Assembly (NCBI RefSeq): GCF_003710905.1
Contig: NZ_RHHV01000012.1
Location: 186,001-250,000, forward strand
Source: Brevibacillus parabrevis
GTDB lineage: Bacteria; Bacillota; Bacilli; Brevibacillales; Brevibacillaceae
Direction: 5' to 3'
Length of the DNA stretch: 64,000 nt
Shown here piece by piece: positions 43,006-51,482 of this stretch. Under the pieces are notes generated by a model, which did not search any database, had not been told where the DNA came from, and worked only from the letters and a program-made list of their open reading frames with translations. The position numbers and the translations under genes were made by a program. Numbering within the stretch: the stretch's first letter is position 1; each line of letters opens with the position of its first letter.

Positions 43006-44967
43006 ATGCCGAGACCGCTCGTCGTCGGGAACGGAAGACTTTTGATCAATTTTGACGACAAGCTGCACATGCGCGATCTGTACTATCCGTATGTGGGCCA
43101 ATTAAATCACGTCGGCGGACACTTCAGCAAGCTGGGAATATGGGTGCAGGGGCGCTTTTCCTGGCTCGATGAAGACGGCTGGACACGAAAGCTGGGCTAC
43201 GACCGGGAATCGCTCGTCACAGATGTTCACGCTCATCATGAGCATCTGGCGGTTTCCTTGCAGATCGCAGACGGGGTGCACCAGCGCGATCCGATTTATT
43301 TGAAAAAAGTGTGCGTTCGCAATCATGCCAATGAAGTGCGCGAGTTCCGGCTGTTTTTCAATCACGATTTCAGCCTGAACGAGACGGAGGTAGGGGACAC
43401 CGCGGTGTATGATCCCCGCCTCGGCACTGTGTATCACTACAAACGCAATGTGTACATGATGGCAAACGGGGTCACCCCGGAAGGCGGAATCAACCAGTAC
43501 AGCGTCGGGATCAAGCGGTTCAACTACGCAGAAGGAACATGGCGAGACGCAGAAGACGGCCTGCTCGCGGGAAATCCGATTGCGCAAGGCTCTGTGGACA
43601 GCACGATCTCGTTTCGGATGGTGTTGCAGCCGCACGAGGAAAAAACGATGTACTACTGGCTGTGCGTCGGCGAATCGTACGACGCGGTGCGGACGCTGAA
43701 TCAGTACGTGCTGGACAATGACCCGGACCGGCTGCTTGGTCGCGTCGCCGTCTACTGGAGACGTTGGGTCAACAAGGAGGAGCGCGACTTCGCCGACCTG
43801 CCCCAGGAGATCGTCCATCTGTACAAGACCAGCTTGCTTCTGGTGCGGACGCAGATCGACCAGAACGGAGCGATTTTGGCGGCAAATGATTCCGACATCC
43901 TCCAGTTCAATCGCGACCACTACAGCTACATGTGGCCGCGAGACGGTGCCCTGATTGCCAGCGCGATGGCGAAAGCGGGGTACACGGGAGCAGTCGCTCC
44001 GTTTTTCCGCTTTTGCGCCGAGGCACTCAATGAGGAAGGGTACTTGCAGCACAAGTACAACCCGGATGGCTCTGTCGGCTCCAGCTGGCATCCATACGTG
44101 GTCGACGGGGAAATCCAGTTGCCGATTCAGGAGGATGAAACAGCCCTCGTTCTGTACGCGCTCTGGGAGCAGTACAAGAGCGGCAAGCAGATTGAAGACT
44201 GCCAGGCGCTGTATCCGACGCTGGTTCGTCCCGCTGCCCGCTTTTTGCTGGAGTACGTCCATCCTGCGTTGCAGTTGCCCAAGCCAAGCTATGATTTGTG
44301 GGAGGAGCGCCGCGGCATCTTCACGTTCACCAGTGCCACGGTGTACGCCGGGCTGATGGCGGCGGCGCGGTTTGCCCAACTGTTCGGAGATGACCGCCGA
44401 CACAAGCGTTACGAGGACGGGGCGAAAAGCATCCGCGCTGCGATGGAAAAGCATTTGTACGATCCGGGAATCGGACGGTTTTTGCGGGGAATTTACGTGC
44501 GGCCCGACGGTGGCGTGGAAAAAGATTTCACCGTGGAGAGCAGCTTGCACGCCCTGTTTGCCCTCGATGTATTCCCTGTAGACGATCCGCGCGTGCAGCG
44601 CACGATGGAGGCTGTGAAAAAGAGTCTGCGGGTCGATACAGAGGTAGGCGGCTTCGCCCGCTATCAGGGAGACTACTATTTCAAAAAGTCGCACGATGTT
44701 GCCAAAGTGCCGGGCAATCCGTGGATCATCTGCACGCTATGGGTAGCTGACTGGGAGATCGCCAAGGCAAAATCGCTCGACGAATTGCAGGAACCGAAAA
44801 ACAGGCTCGCCTGGGTCGTGCGTCACGCGCTGCAAAGCGGCGTGCTGTCCGAGCAGCTTGACCCGTATTCGGGTGCCCCCGTATCGGTTGCGCCTTTGAC
44901 CTGGTCGCACGCTACGTTCGTAGCTACTGTTCTGCGCTATTTGGAAAAAATGAATGAGTTGCGCTAA
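43006..44967 (+). CDS. Intracellular GH15 glucoamylase/glucodextranase-like
   Basis: A 653-residue GH15 enzyme with an N-terminal beta-sandwich (about 1-260) and an (alpha/alpha)6 barrel. YMWPRDGALIASAM marks the -1 subsite region and DLWEERRGIFTFTSATVYAGL supplies the general acid Glu. GH15 enzymes release glucose from alpha-glucan or maltodextrin ends. No signal peptide is present (MPRPLVVGNGRLLINFDDK), so it acts in the cytoplasm, probably on the cluster's own polymer. The ATG at 43006 follows GAAGGATGTGAAGG. It may trim or degrade the glucan made by the upstream gene. Confidence 0.9.
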   Translation: MPRPLVVGNGRLLINFDDKLHMRDLYYPYVGQLNHVGGHFSKLGIWVQGRFSWLDEDGWTRKLGYDRESLVTDVHAHHEHLAVSLQIADGVHQRDPIYLKKVCVRNHANEVREFRLFFNHDFSLNETEVGDTAVYDPRLGTVYHYKRNVYMMANGVTPEGGINQYSVGIKRFNYAEGTWRDAEDGLLAGNPIAQGSVDSTISFRMVLQPHEEKTMYYWLCVGESYDAVRTLNQYVLDNDPDRLLGRVAVYWRRWVNKEERDFADLPQEIVHLYKTSLLLVRTQIDQNGAILAANDSDILQFNRDHYSYMWPRDGALIASAMAKAGYTGAVAPFFRFCAEALNEEGYLQHKYNPDGSVGSSWHPYVVDGEIQLPIQEDETALVLYALWEQYKSGKQIEDCQALYPTLVRPAARFLLEYVHPALQLPKPSYDLWEERRGIFTFTSATVYAGLMAAARFAQLFGDDRRHKRYEDGAKSIRAAMEKHLYDPGIGRFLRGIYVRPDGGVEKDFTVESSLHALFALDVFPVDDPRVQRTMEAVKKSLRVDTEVGGFARYQGDYYFKKSHDVAKVPGNPWIICTLWVADWEIAKAKSLDELQEPKNRLAWVVRHALQSGVLSEQLDPYSGAPVSVAPLTWSHATFVATVLRYLEKMNELR

Positions 44968-44984
44968 CGAGGGGAGAGATGGAG

Positions 44985-46412
44985 ATGACGGCAATCCGTT
45001 TCGGTACAGACGGCTGGCGCGACATCGTGGCGGACGGCTTTACGATGGCCAATGTCCGCATCGTCGCACAAGCAATCGCCAGCTACACAAAAGAAGTCGG
45101 CCAGCAGGAGCAGCCGATTTTGATCGGATATGACACGCGCTTTCTCGGGAGACGGTTTGCGGAGGAGATCGCCAGTGTGCTCGCAGCGAACCGGATTCGT
45201 TCTTATTTGGTGAACGAGGCGGCTCCTACGCCAGCGGTCGCCTTCGGAGTCAAGCATTTTGCGGCCAGCGGGGCGATCATGGTCACCGCCAGCCACAACC
45301 CGCCTGAGTACAACGGGATCAAATACATTCCCGAATACGCCGGTCCAGCCACACCGGAGATCACGGCGAGGCTGGAAGCGTGGATCAGCGAGATCGCGTC
45401 TTCCGGTCAACCAGTGCAGACAGTCGCTTTGTCGGATGCCGCACGCGACAGGTTGCTGCAAGTAATTGTGCTGCGTCCTCACTACGAGGCTCATCTGCGG
45501 CGCATGGTCAACATGGATGTGTTGCGCAACTCCGCCCTGCATGTCGTCGTGGACGCGATGCACGGCGCAGGAATGGGCTACGTCAGCTCGCTGCTTGCGG
45601 AAGCCGGAGTCAAAACGGTGGGAATCCGGGAAACGCCGGACGCCGCTTTTGGCGGAGATTTGCCGGAGCCAAACGACAAGCACCTTGGCCTGTTGAAAAA
45701 AGAAGTGCTGGAGCGCAAAGCGTCACTCGGGCTGGCGAATGACGGTGACGCTGACCGCTTCGGAGTCGTCGACCGTTTTGGCACCTACATACCGCCTAAC
45801 GATGTGCTTGTTCTTTTGACCCATCATCTGGTGAAGAACAGGAAGCTGACCGGGCGGATCGTGCGAACAGTTGCGACCACGCACCTGTTGGATCACATGG
45901 CCGAGCACTACGGGCTGGAGCTGGTAGAGACTCCTGTCGGCTTTAAATACATCGGAGAGCAAATGCGCCAAGGCGACGTCCTGATCGGGGGAGAAGAAAG
46001 CGGGGGAGCCAGCATCCTCGGCCATATCCCGGAAAAAGATGGCGTCCTGATCAATCTGTTGCTCACCGAGATGGTCGCTTTTGAAAACAAGGAAATCGAC
46101 CAGATTTTGCGCGATGTGTACGATGAGTTCGGGGAGCTGTTCCATACGCGCCTCGACATGCGCCTGGCGGAAAAAGAAAAGTGGATTCAGCAGATGGTCA
46201 CCACGCCACCGCAGCGGATCGGGCCATACGCGGTGCAAGGCATCAACCGGATGGACGGAATCAAGCTGCTGCTTGAGGAAGGGCACTGGGTACTGATTCG
46301 TCCTTCGGGCACGGAGCCGCTGGTGCGGATATACTGCGAGGCGACGAATGCGACAGCGCTTGCCAAGCTTCAGGAAGCGATCCGCGACTGGTTTTCGGAA
46401 ATTAATGTATAA
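44985..46412 (+). CDS. Phosphoglucomutase/phosphomannomutase family enzyme (intact)
   Basis: A 475-residue alpha-D-phosphohexomutase. ATG at 44985 is preferred to 44979 because GGGGAGAG then has usable spacing. All loops are intact: FGTDGWRDI at the N-terminus, ITVTASHNPPEYNG-type phosphoserine loop (TASHNPP), GDADRFGVVD metal loop, GEESGGAS sugar loop and RPSGTEPLVRIY phosphate loop. It probably interconverts glucose-6-P and glucose-1-P (or the mannose equivalents), feeding the nucleotidyltransferase. It is the last gene of the cluster; a terminator follows. Confidence 0.92.
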   Translation: MTAIRFGTDGWRDIVADGFTMANVRIVAQAIASYTKEVGQQEQPILIGYDTRFLGRRFAEEIASVLAANRIRSYLVNEAAPTPAVAFGVKHFAASGAIMVTASHNPPEYNGIKYIPEYAGPATPEITARLEAWISEIASSGQPVQTVALSDAARDRLLQVIVLRPHYEAHLRRMVNMDVLRNSALHVVVDAMHGAGMGYVSSLLAEAGVKTVGIRETPDAAFGGDLPEPNDKHLGLLKKEVLERKASLGLANDGDADRFGVVDRFGTYIPPNDVLVLLTHHLVKNRKLTGRIVRTVATTHLLDHMAEHYGLELVETPVGFKYIGEQMRQGDVLIGGEESGGASILGHIPEKDGVLINLLLTEMVAFENKEIDQILRDVYDEFGELFHTRLDMRLAEKEKWIQQMVTTPPQRIGPYAVQGINRMDGIKLLLEEGHWVLIRPSGTEPLVRIYCEATNATALAKLQEAIRDWFSEINV

Positions 46413-46433
46413 AAAAGAGCAAGAAAAGAGCGG

Positions 46434-46469
46434 AAGAACGGACGCCCAACAGCGCCGTTCTTTCTTTTG
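46434..46469 (+). terminator. Terminator ending the alpha-glucan cluster
   Basis: AAGAACGG (46434-46441) pairs with CCGTTCTT (46455-46462), followed by a T-rich run. Confidence 0.8.
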
Positions 46470-46526
46470 TATTTTCACTCTGTTTCGAGTTTTTTTTCGT
46501 ACGGGGTTTTTTAAAAAAATTCATTT

Positions 46527-46535
46527 TGCTAGAAT
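46527..46535 (+). promoter_or_regulatory. Possible extended -10 promoter of the kinase-like gene
   Basis: TGCTAGAAT (46527-46535) is an extended -10 element in an A/T-rich stretch about 40 bp ahead of the coding start. The -35 region is poor. Confidence 0.35.
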
Positions 46536-46575
46536 CATCTTATAGAAGTCGGTATTAGATGAAAGATGGGGACCT

Positions 46576-47217
46576 ATGCGCATTGACCAAGAAGTGTTGG
46601 AAGCTTTTTTGCATGAAGTAAAAGTAGAAAGCCAGTCGCCGGATGATCCTGTCGTCGTTGTCCACACGCCCTATCCGTGGGAGCTGGTTGGGACAGGAAA
46701 TTATGCCGCGGTTTTTGCCCATCCCGATTACCCGCGTGTGGTGATCAAGCTGTATGCCCCTGGCAGGCCAGGCTGGGAGAATGAAATCGCAGTGTACAAG
46801 AAGCTGGGCGAGACTCGTTCGTTCCCGGTCTTGTACGATTATGGCAAAGGCTATCTGGTGATCAAACGAATCAACGGCATTTCCTTGTTCGACTGCGTCC
46901 GTTTTGGGATTCCCATTCTGCCACAGGTGATCGAGGATGTGGAGGATGCGCTGGACGAAGCGCGCGAAAAAGGGCTGTTCCCACACGATGTCCACGGCAA
47001 AAATGTGCTGATGGATCAAGGGCGGGGGTACCTCATTGACGTCTCGGACTACTACAAGAACGTTCCGGACAGCAAGTGGCGGGACTTGCGCAAGGCGTAC
47101 TACAAGATTTACCTTCCTTTTATGAAAGACCGCGGCTGGAAAGTCCCCCTGTGGGTGCTGAACGGAATCCGCAAAGGGTATCGGCTGTACAAAAAGGCAA
47201 GGCGCTTGTTCAGGTGA
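46576..47217 (+). CDS. Small protein-kinase-like (RIO/YrzF-type) protein
   Basis: A 213-residue protein kinase-fold protein. VVIKLYAPG supplies the ATP-anchoring lysine, HDVHGKNVLM is a catalytic loop (D..HxxN, as in aminoglycoside phosphotransferases and RIO-like kinases) and LIDVSDYY is the metal-binding position where DFG normally lies. Length suggests a minimal catalytic domain without a sensor region or transmembrane helix. It resembles YrzF-like proteins of Bacillus. The C-terminus is basic (KKARRLFR). Substrate unknown. ATG at 46576 follows GGGGACC; lspA is 74 bp downstream. Confidence 0.75.
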   Translation: MRIDQEVLEAFLHEVKVESQSPDDPVVVVHTPYPWELVGTGNYAAVFAHPDYPRVVIKLYAPGRPGWENEIAVYKKLGETRSFPVLYDYGKGYLVIKRINGISLFDCVRFGIPILPQVIEDVEDALDEAREKGLFPHDVHGKNVLMDQGRGYLIDVSDYYKNVPDSKWRDLRKAYYKIYLPFMKDRGWKVPLWVLNGIRKGYRLYKKARRLFR

Positions 47218-47291
47218 GCGCACTCTGGTAAAATGATCATTTGACATTGTGTTTGCATGGCTGCTTGAAGCAGGTGAAGGAGGACATTCCA

Positions 47292-47744
47292 TTGTTGTAT
47301 TTTCTGATTGCAGCAGGTATTATCGCGCTTGATCAATGGACCAAGCACCTTGTAGTAAATAATATGGAGAGGGGAGATTCCATCCCGTTGATCGCGGATG
47401 TGTTTCATCTCACCTCGCATCGCAACATGGGGGCGGCTTTTGGCATCCTGCAAAATCAGCGCTGGCTCTTTATTGTCATTACGATTGCTGTAGTAGTTGG
47501 CATTGTGTATTCCCTGATTCGCCTCGGGAAAAAACAGCCGCGAGCTTCTTTGGCGCTGTCGATGGTATTGGGCGGAGCGATCGGGAATTTCATCGATCGG
47601 GCCACAACCGGACAAGTCGTCGATTTTCTCGATTTCACCCTGATCAACTTCCCGATTTTCAATGTCGCTGATATGGCGATTACGATCGGTGTCGGTATTT
47701 TGCTGCTGGATGTCTTTCTCGAAGGCAGAAAAAGCGGACGGTAA
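47292..47744 (+). CDS. lspA: Lipoprotein signal peptidase (SPase II)
   Basis: A 150-residue membrane aspartyl protease that cleaves prolipoproteins at the lipidated cysteine. The frame runs further up, but TTG at 47292 is the start: AAGGAGGA (47277-47284) has a 7-base spacer and the protein then starts at the first helix. Four membrane segments are seen. Catalytic motifs are the N-R/I-D box (NFIDRATTGQVVDFLDF) and FNVADMAI, with SHRNMGAAFG upstream. It resumes the conserved ileS-...-lspA-ylyB order. Confidence 0.96.
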   Translation: MLYFLIAAGIIALDQWTKHLVVNNMERGDSIPLIADVFHLTSHRNMGAAFGILQNQRWLFIVITIAVVVGIVYSLIRLGKKQPRASLALSMVLGGAIGNFIDRATTGQVVDFLDFTLINFPIFNVADMAITIGVGILLLDVFLEGRKSGR

Positions 47745-47780
47745 CCACCTGGATCGAAGTAACTTTGTGAGGAGACAAAC

Positions 47781-48710
47781 ATGAACGACACGCAATTGTT
47801 TGAACGGTATGATTGGAACGTTGAACCCGAGGATGCGACCGAGCGGATTGATAAATACATCACGCTGCAAAATGAAGATTGGTCCCGCTCGCAGGTGCAG
47901 GCATGGATCAAGGAAGGCCGCGTCACCGTGAACGGCGAGCCGATCAAGAGCAACTACAAGCTTCAGGCGGAGGACGAGGTCACACTGCGCGTGCCGCCGC
48001 CAAAAGAAATGGCGATCCAGCCGGAGCCGATGCCGCTGGAAATCGTGTATGAAGACAGCGATGTCGTGGTAGTCAACAAGCCGCGCGGACTGGTGGTTCA
48101 CCCTGCTCCCGGCCATTACAGCGGGACGCTCGTGAATGGACTTTTGGCCCACTGCAAGGACTTGTCAGGCATTAACGGCGTGCTTCGCCCCGGTATTGTG
48201 CACCGGATCGACAAGGACACGTCAGGACTGTTGATGGTCGCCAAAAACGACAAGGCGCATATGGGATTGGCGGAGCAATTGAAGGAGCACACGGTGAATC
48301 GCACGTACGTCGCGATTGTCCACGGTGTCATTCCGCACGAGATGGGCACGATTGACGCACCGATCGGACGCGATCCGAAAAACCGCCAACAGATGGCGGT
48401 CGTCTTCGAGAACAGCAAGCCGGCCATTACGCATTTTATCGTGCTGGAGCGCTTCAAGGAGTACACATTGGTGGAGTTGAAGCTGGAAACAGGCCGAACG
48501 CATCAAATTCGCGTTCATATGAAATACATCGGATACCCGCTGGCGGGCGATCCGAAATACGGTCCGAAAAACACGCTGGAGATCGACGGACAGGCACTGC
48601 ATGCCAAGACGCTCGGCTTCACACACCCGCGTACGCAGGAACGGCTGGAGTTTGAGGCGGACATGCCTGCGGACTTGACCGATATCGTGAATTTTCTCAG
48701 ACAAGCGTAA
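47781..48710 (+). CDS. ylyB: RluD-family pseudouridine synthase (YlyB)
   Basis: A 309-residue RNA pseudouridine synthase. An S4 domain (residues ~15-85, ATERIDKYITLQNEDWSRSQVQ) is followed by the RluA/RluD catalytic domain. The catalytic Asp lies in HRIDKDTSGLLMVAK and GRTHQIRVH is motif III. It probably modifies helix 69 of 23S rRNA or a related site. It is 36 bp after lspA and upstream of pyrR in the Bacillus order, with two extra genes in between here. Confidence 0.95.
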   Translation: MNDTQLFERYDWNVEPEDATERIDKYITLQNEDWSRSQVQAWIKEGRVTVNGEPIKSNYKLQAEDEVTLRVPPPKEMAIQPEPMPLEIVYEDSDVVVVNKPRGLVVHPAPGHYSGTLVNGLLAHCKDLSGINGVLRPGIVHRIDKDTSGLLMVAKNDKAHMGLAEQLKEHTVNRTYVAIVHGVIPHEMGTIDAPIGRDPKNRQQMAVVFENSKPAITHFIVLERFKEYTLVELKLETGRTHQIRVHMKYIGYPLAGDPKYGPKNTLEIDGQALHAKTLGFTHPRTQERLEFEADMPADLTDIVNFLRQA

Positions 48711-48727
48711 AAGGCAGGGGAAGGCAA

Positions 48728-49129
48728 GTGCTGAAAAGATTGGCGCATGTGACACTGTACGTTCGCGATTGCGAGGAAGCTCTCGTCTTTTATACGGAAA
48801 AGCTCGGTTTTGAAAAAAGGATGGATTCGCGCATGGACGATGGCTCGCGCTGGCTTACGGTCGGATTGCCGGGCCAGGAAGTGGAAATCGTCCTGCATGA
48901 TCCGACGCACTGGCACCGCGAGGAAATTGCCCGCGAGATGCTCGCTGCGGTCGGCAAAAATCCGATGTGGGTCTGGGAGACAGACGATTTTTCCACTACC
49001 TACGAAACATTGCGCGGGCGCGGCGTGAAGTTCGTCAGCGAGCCTGTCGAAGTGATTTATGGCATGGAGGCGATTTTCGAGGATTTGTACGGCAATCGCT
49101 TCTTGCTGCTTTCACCCGCCAGCTTGTGA
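48728..49129 (+). CDS. Glyoxalase/VOC-superfamily protein
   Basis: A 133-residue vicinal-oxygen-chelate protein; start GTG at 48728 with AGGGGAAGG. It has one beta-alpha-beta-beta-beta repeat beginning LKRLAHVTLYVRDCEEALVFYTEKLGF and a second ending MEAIFEDLYGNRFLLL. The likely metal ligands are the first His (AHVT) and the last Glu (FEDLYGN). Substrate unknown. It lies 17 bp after ylyB. Confidence 0.85.
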   Translation: MLKRLAHVTLYVRDCEEALVFYTEKLGFEKRMDSRMDDGSRWLTVGLPGQEVEIVLHDPTHWHREEIAREMLAAVGKNPMWVWETDDFSTTYETLRGRGVKFVSEPVEVIYGMEAIFEDLYGNRFLLLSPASL

Positions 49130-49151
49130 TTGTACATAAACGCTGTATGAT
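49124..49151 (+). promoter_or_regulatory. Candidate sigma-A promoter of the beta-propeller gene
   Basis: TTGTGA (49124-49129) and TATGAT (49146-49151) with a 16 bp spacer, 80 bp ahead of the coding start. Confidence 0.45.
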
Positions 49152-49231
49152 TCGAAAACGCTAGTAGAGAGCAACGAAACGGCTTTCTTCTGGCGTTTTT
49201 TTGACGCAAACGATGTCGAGGAGGGGATAAG

Positions 49232-50575
49232 ATGAGAGGGAAGTGGCGTAAGGCGGCTGCTGTTTTGACGATGCTTGGCATGCTGTCGGCAGCAGGCGGG
49301 CAGGCGATGGCGCAAGAACAGGTGAAGCTTCCGGAACGAGTGAACAAGGAAGTGAGCGTCCCGGCGCACGTAGCTTTTACGAGCAATCAGCATCTGTTTT
49401 TGCTGGACGGGCAGGACAAAAGCAAAGCGCCGAAGCAAATCACCGAAGACGGGCTTGCCGAAATCGCAGGCTGGTCCGCTGACGGCAAATGGCTGTTGTT
49501 TGTGAAATACAAAGGAAACGACAACTATACGGAACCGGGCTATTTGTGGGCGGTTCGCGCGGATGGCAGCAAAGTGGTGCAAATCGATGACAGAGCGATT
49601 ACCGGAAAGCCGAAATGGTCGCCGCTGAAAAATCAGGTGGCCTACACAGTCAATGTCGGTACAGCCGAACAGCCGCGCACTTTGTTCAGCATCAAGGAAG
49701 TGCGGGAAACCGGAGAGGTGCTCGCAACGAGCGAGACATCTGCTGCGTTTTTCGACTTCACCTGGATGCCGGACGGCGAAACGATCCTGACCTCGTGGGA
49801 AGCAGGAAAAGATCGCCCGATGAAGCTGGTGCTGCAAAATCTGGCGGGCAAACCTGTCGCTGCGTATCCGATCGCAGAGGCGCCGAATGTCGAGGATGGG
49901 ATTTACGCCCTGGCTGCGACGAACATGAAAGTATCGCCTGACGGTCAGCTCGTCGCCTATTACGTGCGCTACAACGCCGCTTCCTTGTCTGCGGACGGCG
50001 TGCCGATCCAATTGTTCAATCTGAAGCAGCCTGCGAAAAAGCCGCTCGAACTAGGCTCAGGCTTGGCCTACTCCCAGTGGCTCGAGTGGACGGCGAACAG
50101 CCAGCAACTCGCTTTTATTGACGGAAACGACCGGATGGCGACGGAAAACAAACACTTGAAGCTGTCCAGCCGCGATGGAAAAGTCGTTTCGGCGAGTCCG
50201 GCAGACAGTGTCGACACGTATCCCGTCTGGATGCAAAAGCCGCCGTACACACTGTTTTTCTCCAGAGGAAAAGCGACGCCGTACGCTTTTGACCCGAAAA
50301 AGGTGATGGTGCCCGGCCAGCGTATCTGGACGCGAGAAGCGAACGGGGCAGAGCAGCCGTTGACGAAAGGCTCGCTGCAGACGGCTGATTACTATCCATC
50401 CCCATCTCCTGACGGCAAGCAGCTCCTGTTCTTGCGCCTCGCTTCCGCCGAGGATGGCTCCTTGTTCCTGCAAGCAGACGGAAAAGAAACCGAGCTAGTC
50501 AGAGGAATCACGGGCGACATCGGCTATTACGCCAATTACTTGCCGGAATGGATCGCCGTCTATTGGAATAGTTAG
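49232..50575 (+). CDS. Exported TolB-like beta-propeller protein
   Basis: A 447-residue protein with a signal peptide (KWRKAAAVLTMLGMLSAAG, likely cut after AMA near residue 27). The rest consists of about six TolB/WD40-like blades with the repeated pattern W-S-x-D-G-x-x-L/I-x-F (e.g. GWSADGKWLLFVKY, WMPDGETILTSWE, SPDGQLVAYYV, SPDGKQLLFLR). No lipobox and no enzyme motif. It is probably a secreted binding or scaffold protein; the function is unknown. It lies just upstream of the pyr promoter. Confidence 0.82.
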   Translation: MRGKWRKAAAVLTMLGMLSAAGGQAMAQEQVKLPERVNKEVSVPAHVAFTSNQHLFLLDGQDKSKAPKQITEDGLAEIAGWSADGKWLLFVKYKGNDNYTEPGYLWAVRADGSKVVQIDDRAITGKPKWSPLKNQVAYTVNVGTAEQPRTLFSIKEVRETGEVLATSETSAAFFDFTWMPDGETILTSWEAGKDRPMKLVLQNLAGKPVAAYPIAEAPNVEDGIYALAATNMKVSPDGQLVAYYVRYNAASLSADGVPIQLFNLKQPAKKPLELGSGLAYSQWLEWTANSQQLAFIDGNDRMATENKHLKLSSRDGKVVSASPADSVDTYPVWMQKPPYTLFFSRGKATPYAFDPKKVMVPGQRIWTREANGAEQPLTKGSLQTADYYPSPSPDGKQLLFLRLASAEDGSLFLQADGKETELVRGITGDIGYYANYLPEWIAVYWNS

Positions 50576-50591
50576 ATTTCTTGCCATTCCA

Positions 50592-50620
50592 TTGACACCC
50601 GGCTTGTTTCGTGACATAAT
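50592..50620 (+). promoter_or_regulatory. Sigma-A promoter of the pyr operon
   Basis: TTGACA (50592-50597) and CATAAT (50615-50620) with a 17 bp spacer, located between the beta-propeller gene and the first PyrR attenuator. Confidence 0.85.
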
Positions 50621-50644
50621 CCTATTTGACGAATGGAACCTTTA

Positions 50645-50752
50645 AATCCAGTCCCGTGAGGCTGGCAAGGGCACGGAATGACAAGCGAGGTCTAGCGCAA
50701 GCTGGCTTCCTTGTCCGAGGGCTTCTTGTCTCCTGACAAGGAGCCTTTTTTC
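50645..50752 (+). promoter_or_regulatory. PyrR attenuator 1 (pyr leader)
   Basis: The PyrR-binding anti-antiterminator motif AATCCAGTCCCGTGAGGCTG starts at 50645. A terminator hairpin follows (GGCTTCTTGTC/GACAAGGAGCC, about 50719-50752) with a T-run. When UMP is high, PyrR binds the motif and the terminator forms. Confidence 0.88.
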
Positions 50753-50756
50753 GTAA

Positions 50757-51329
<573 letters not shown>

Positions 51330-51352
51330 CTGAATGAATCCTCTTTAACAGC

Positions 51353-51437
51353 GATCCCGTGAGGTCGACAAGAGGCAAGAAACTTCCCATGTGTATGGTG
51401 AAGTTAGCCTCTTTGTGTCCGCACAAAGAGGCTTTTT
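51353..51437 (+). promoter_or_regulatory. PyrR attenuator 2 (pyrR-pyrP)
   Basis: GATCCCGTGAGGTC (51353-51366) is the PyrR-binding core. It is followed by a perfect terminator hairpin, GCCTCTTTGTG/CACAAAGAGGC (51407-51417 and 51422-51432), with five T residues. Confidence 0.9.
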
Positions 51438-51482
51438 GTATGAACGAGGGAAGAAAATGAAACACAGGGGGAAAATAAGGCC

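Noticed and set aside
43102-44694. 530-codon minus-strand frame over the GH15 gene
   Set aside because: Antisense shadow; the plus strand has the catalytic motifs.
19887-47217. Recent mobile island
   Set aside because: No integrase, transposase, tRNA boundary, direct repeats or codon-use break was seen; the genes look like ordinary Bacillales chromosomal genes.
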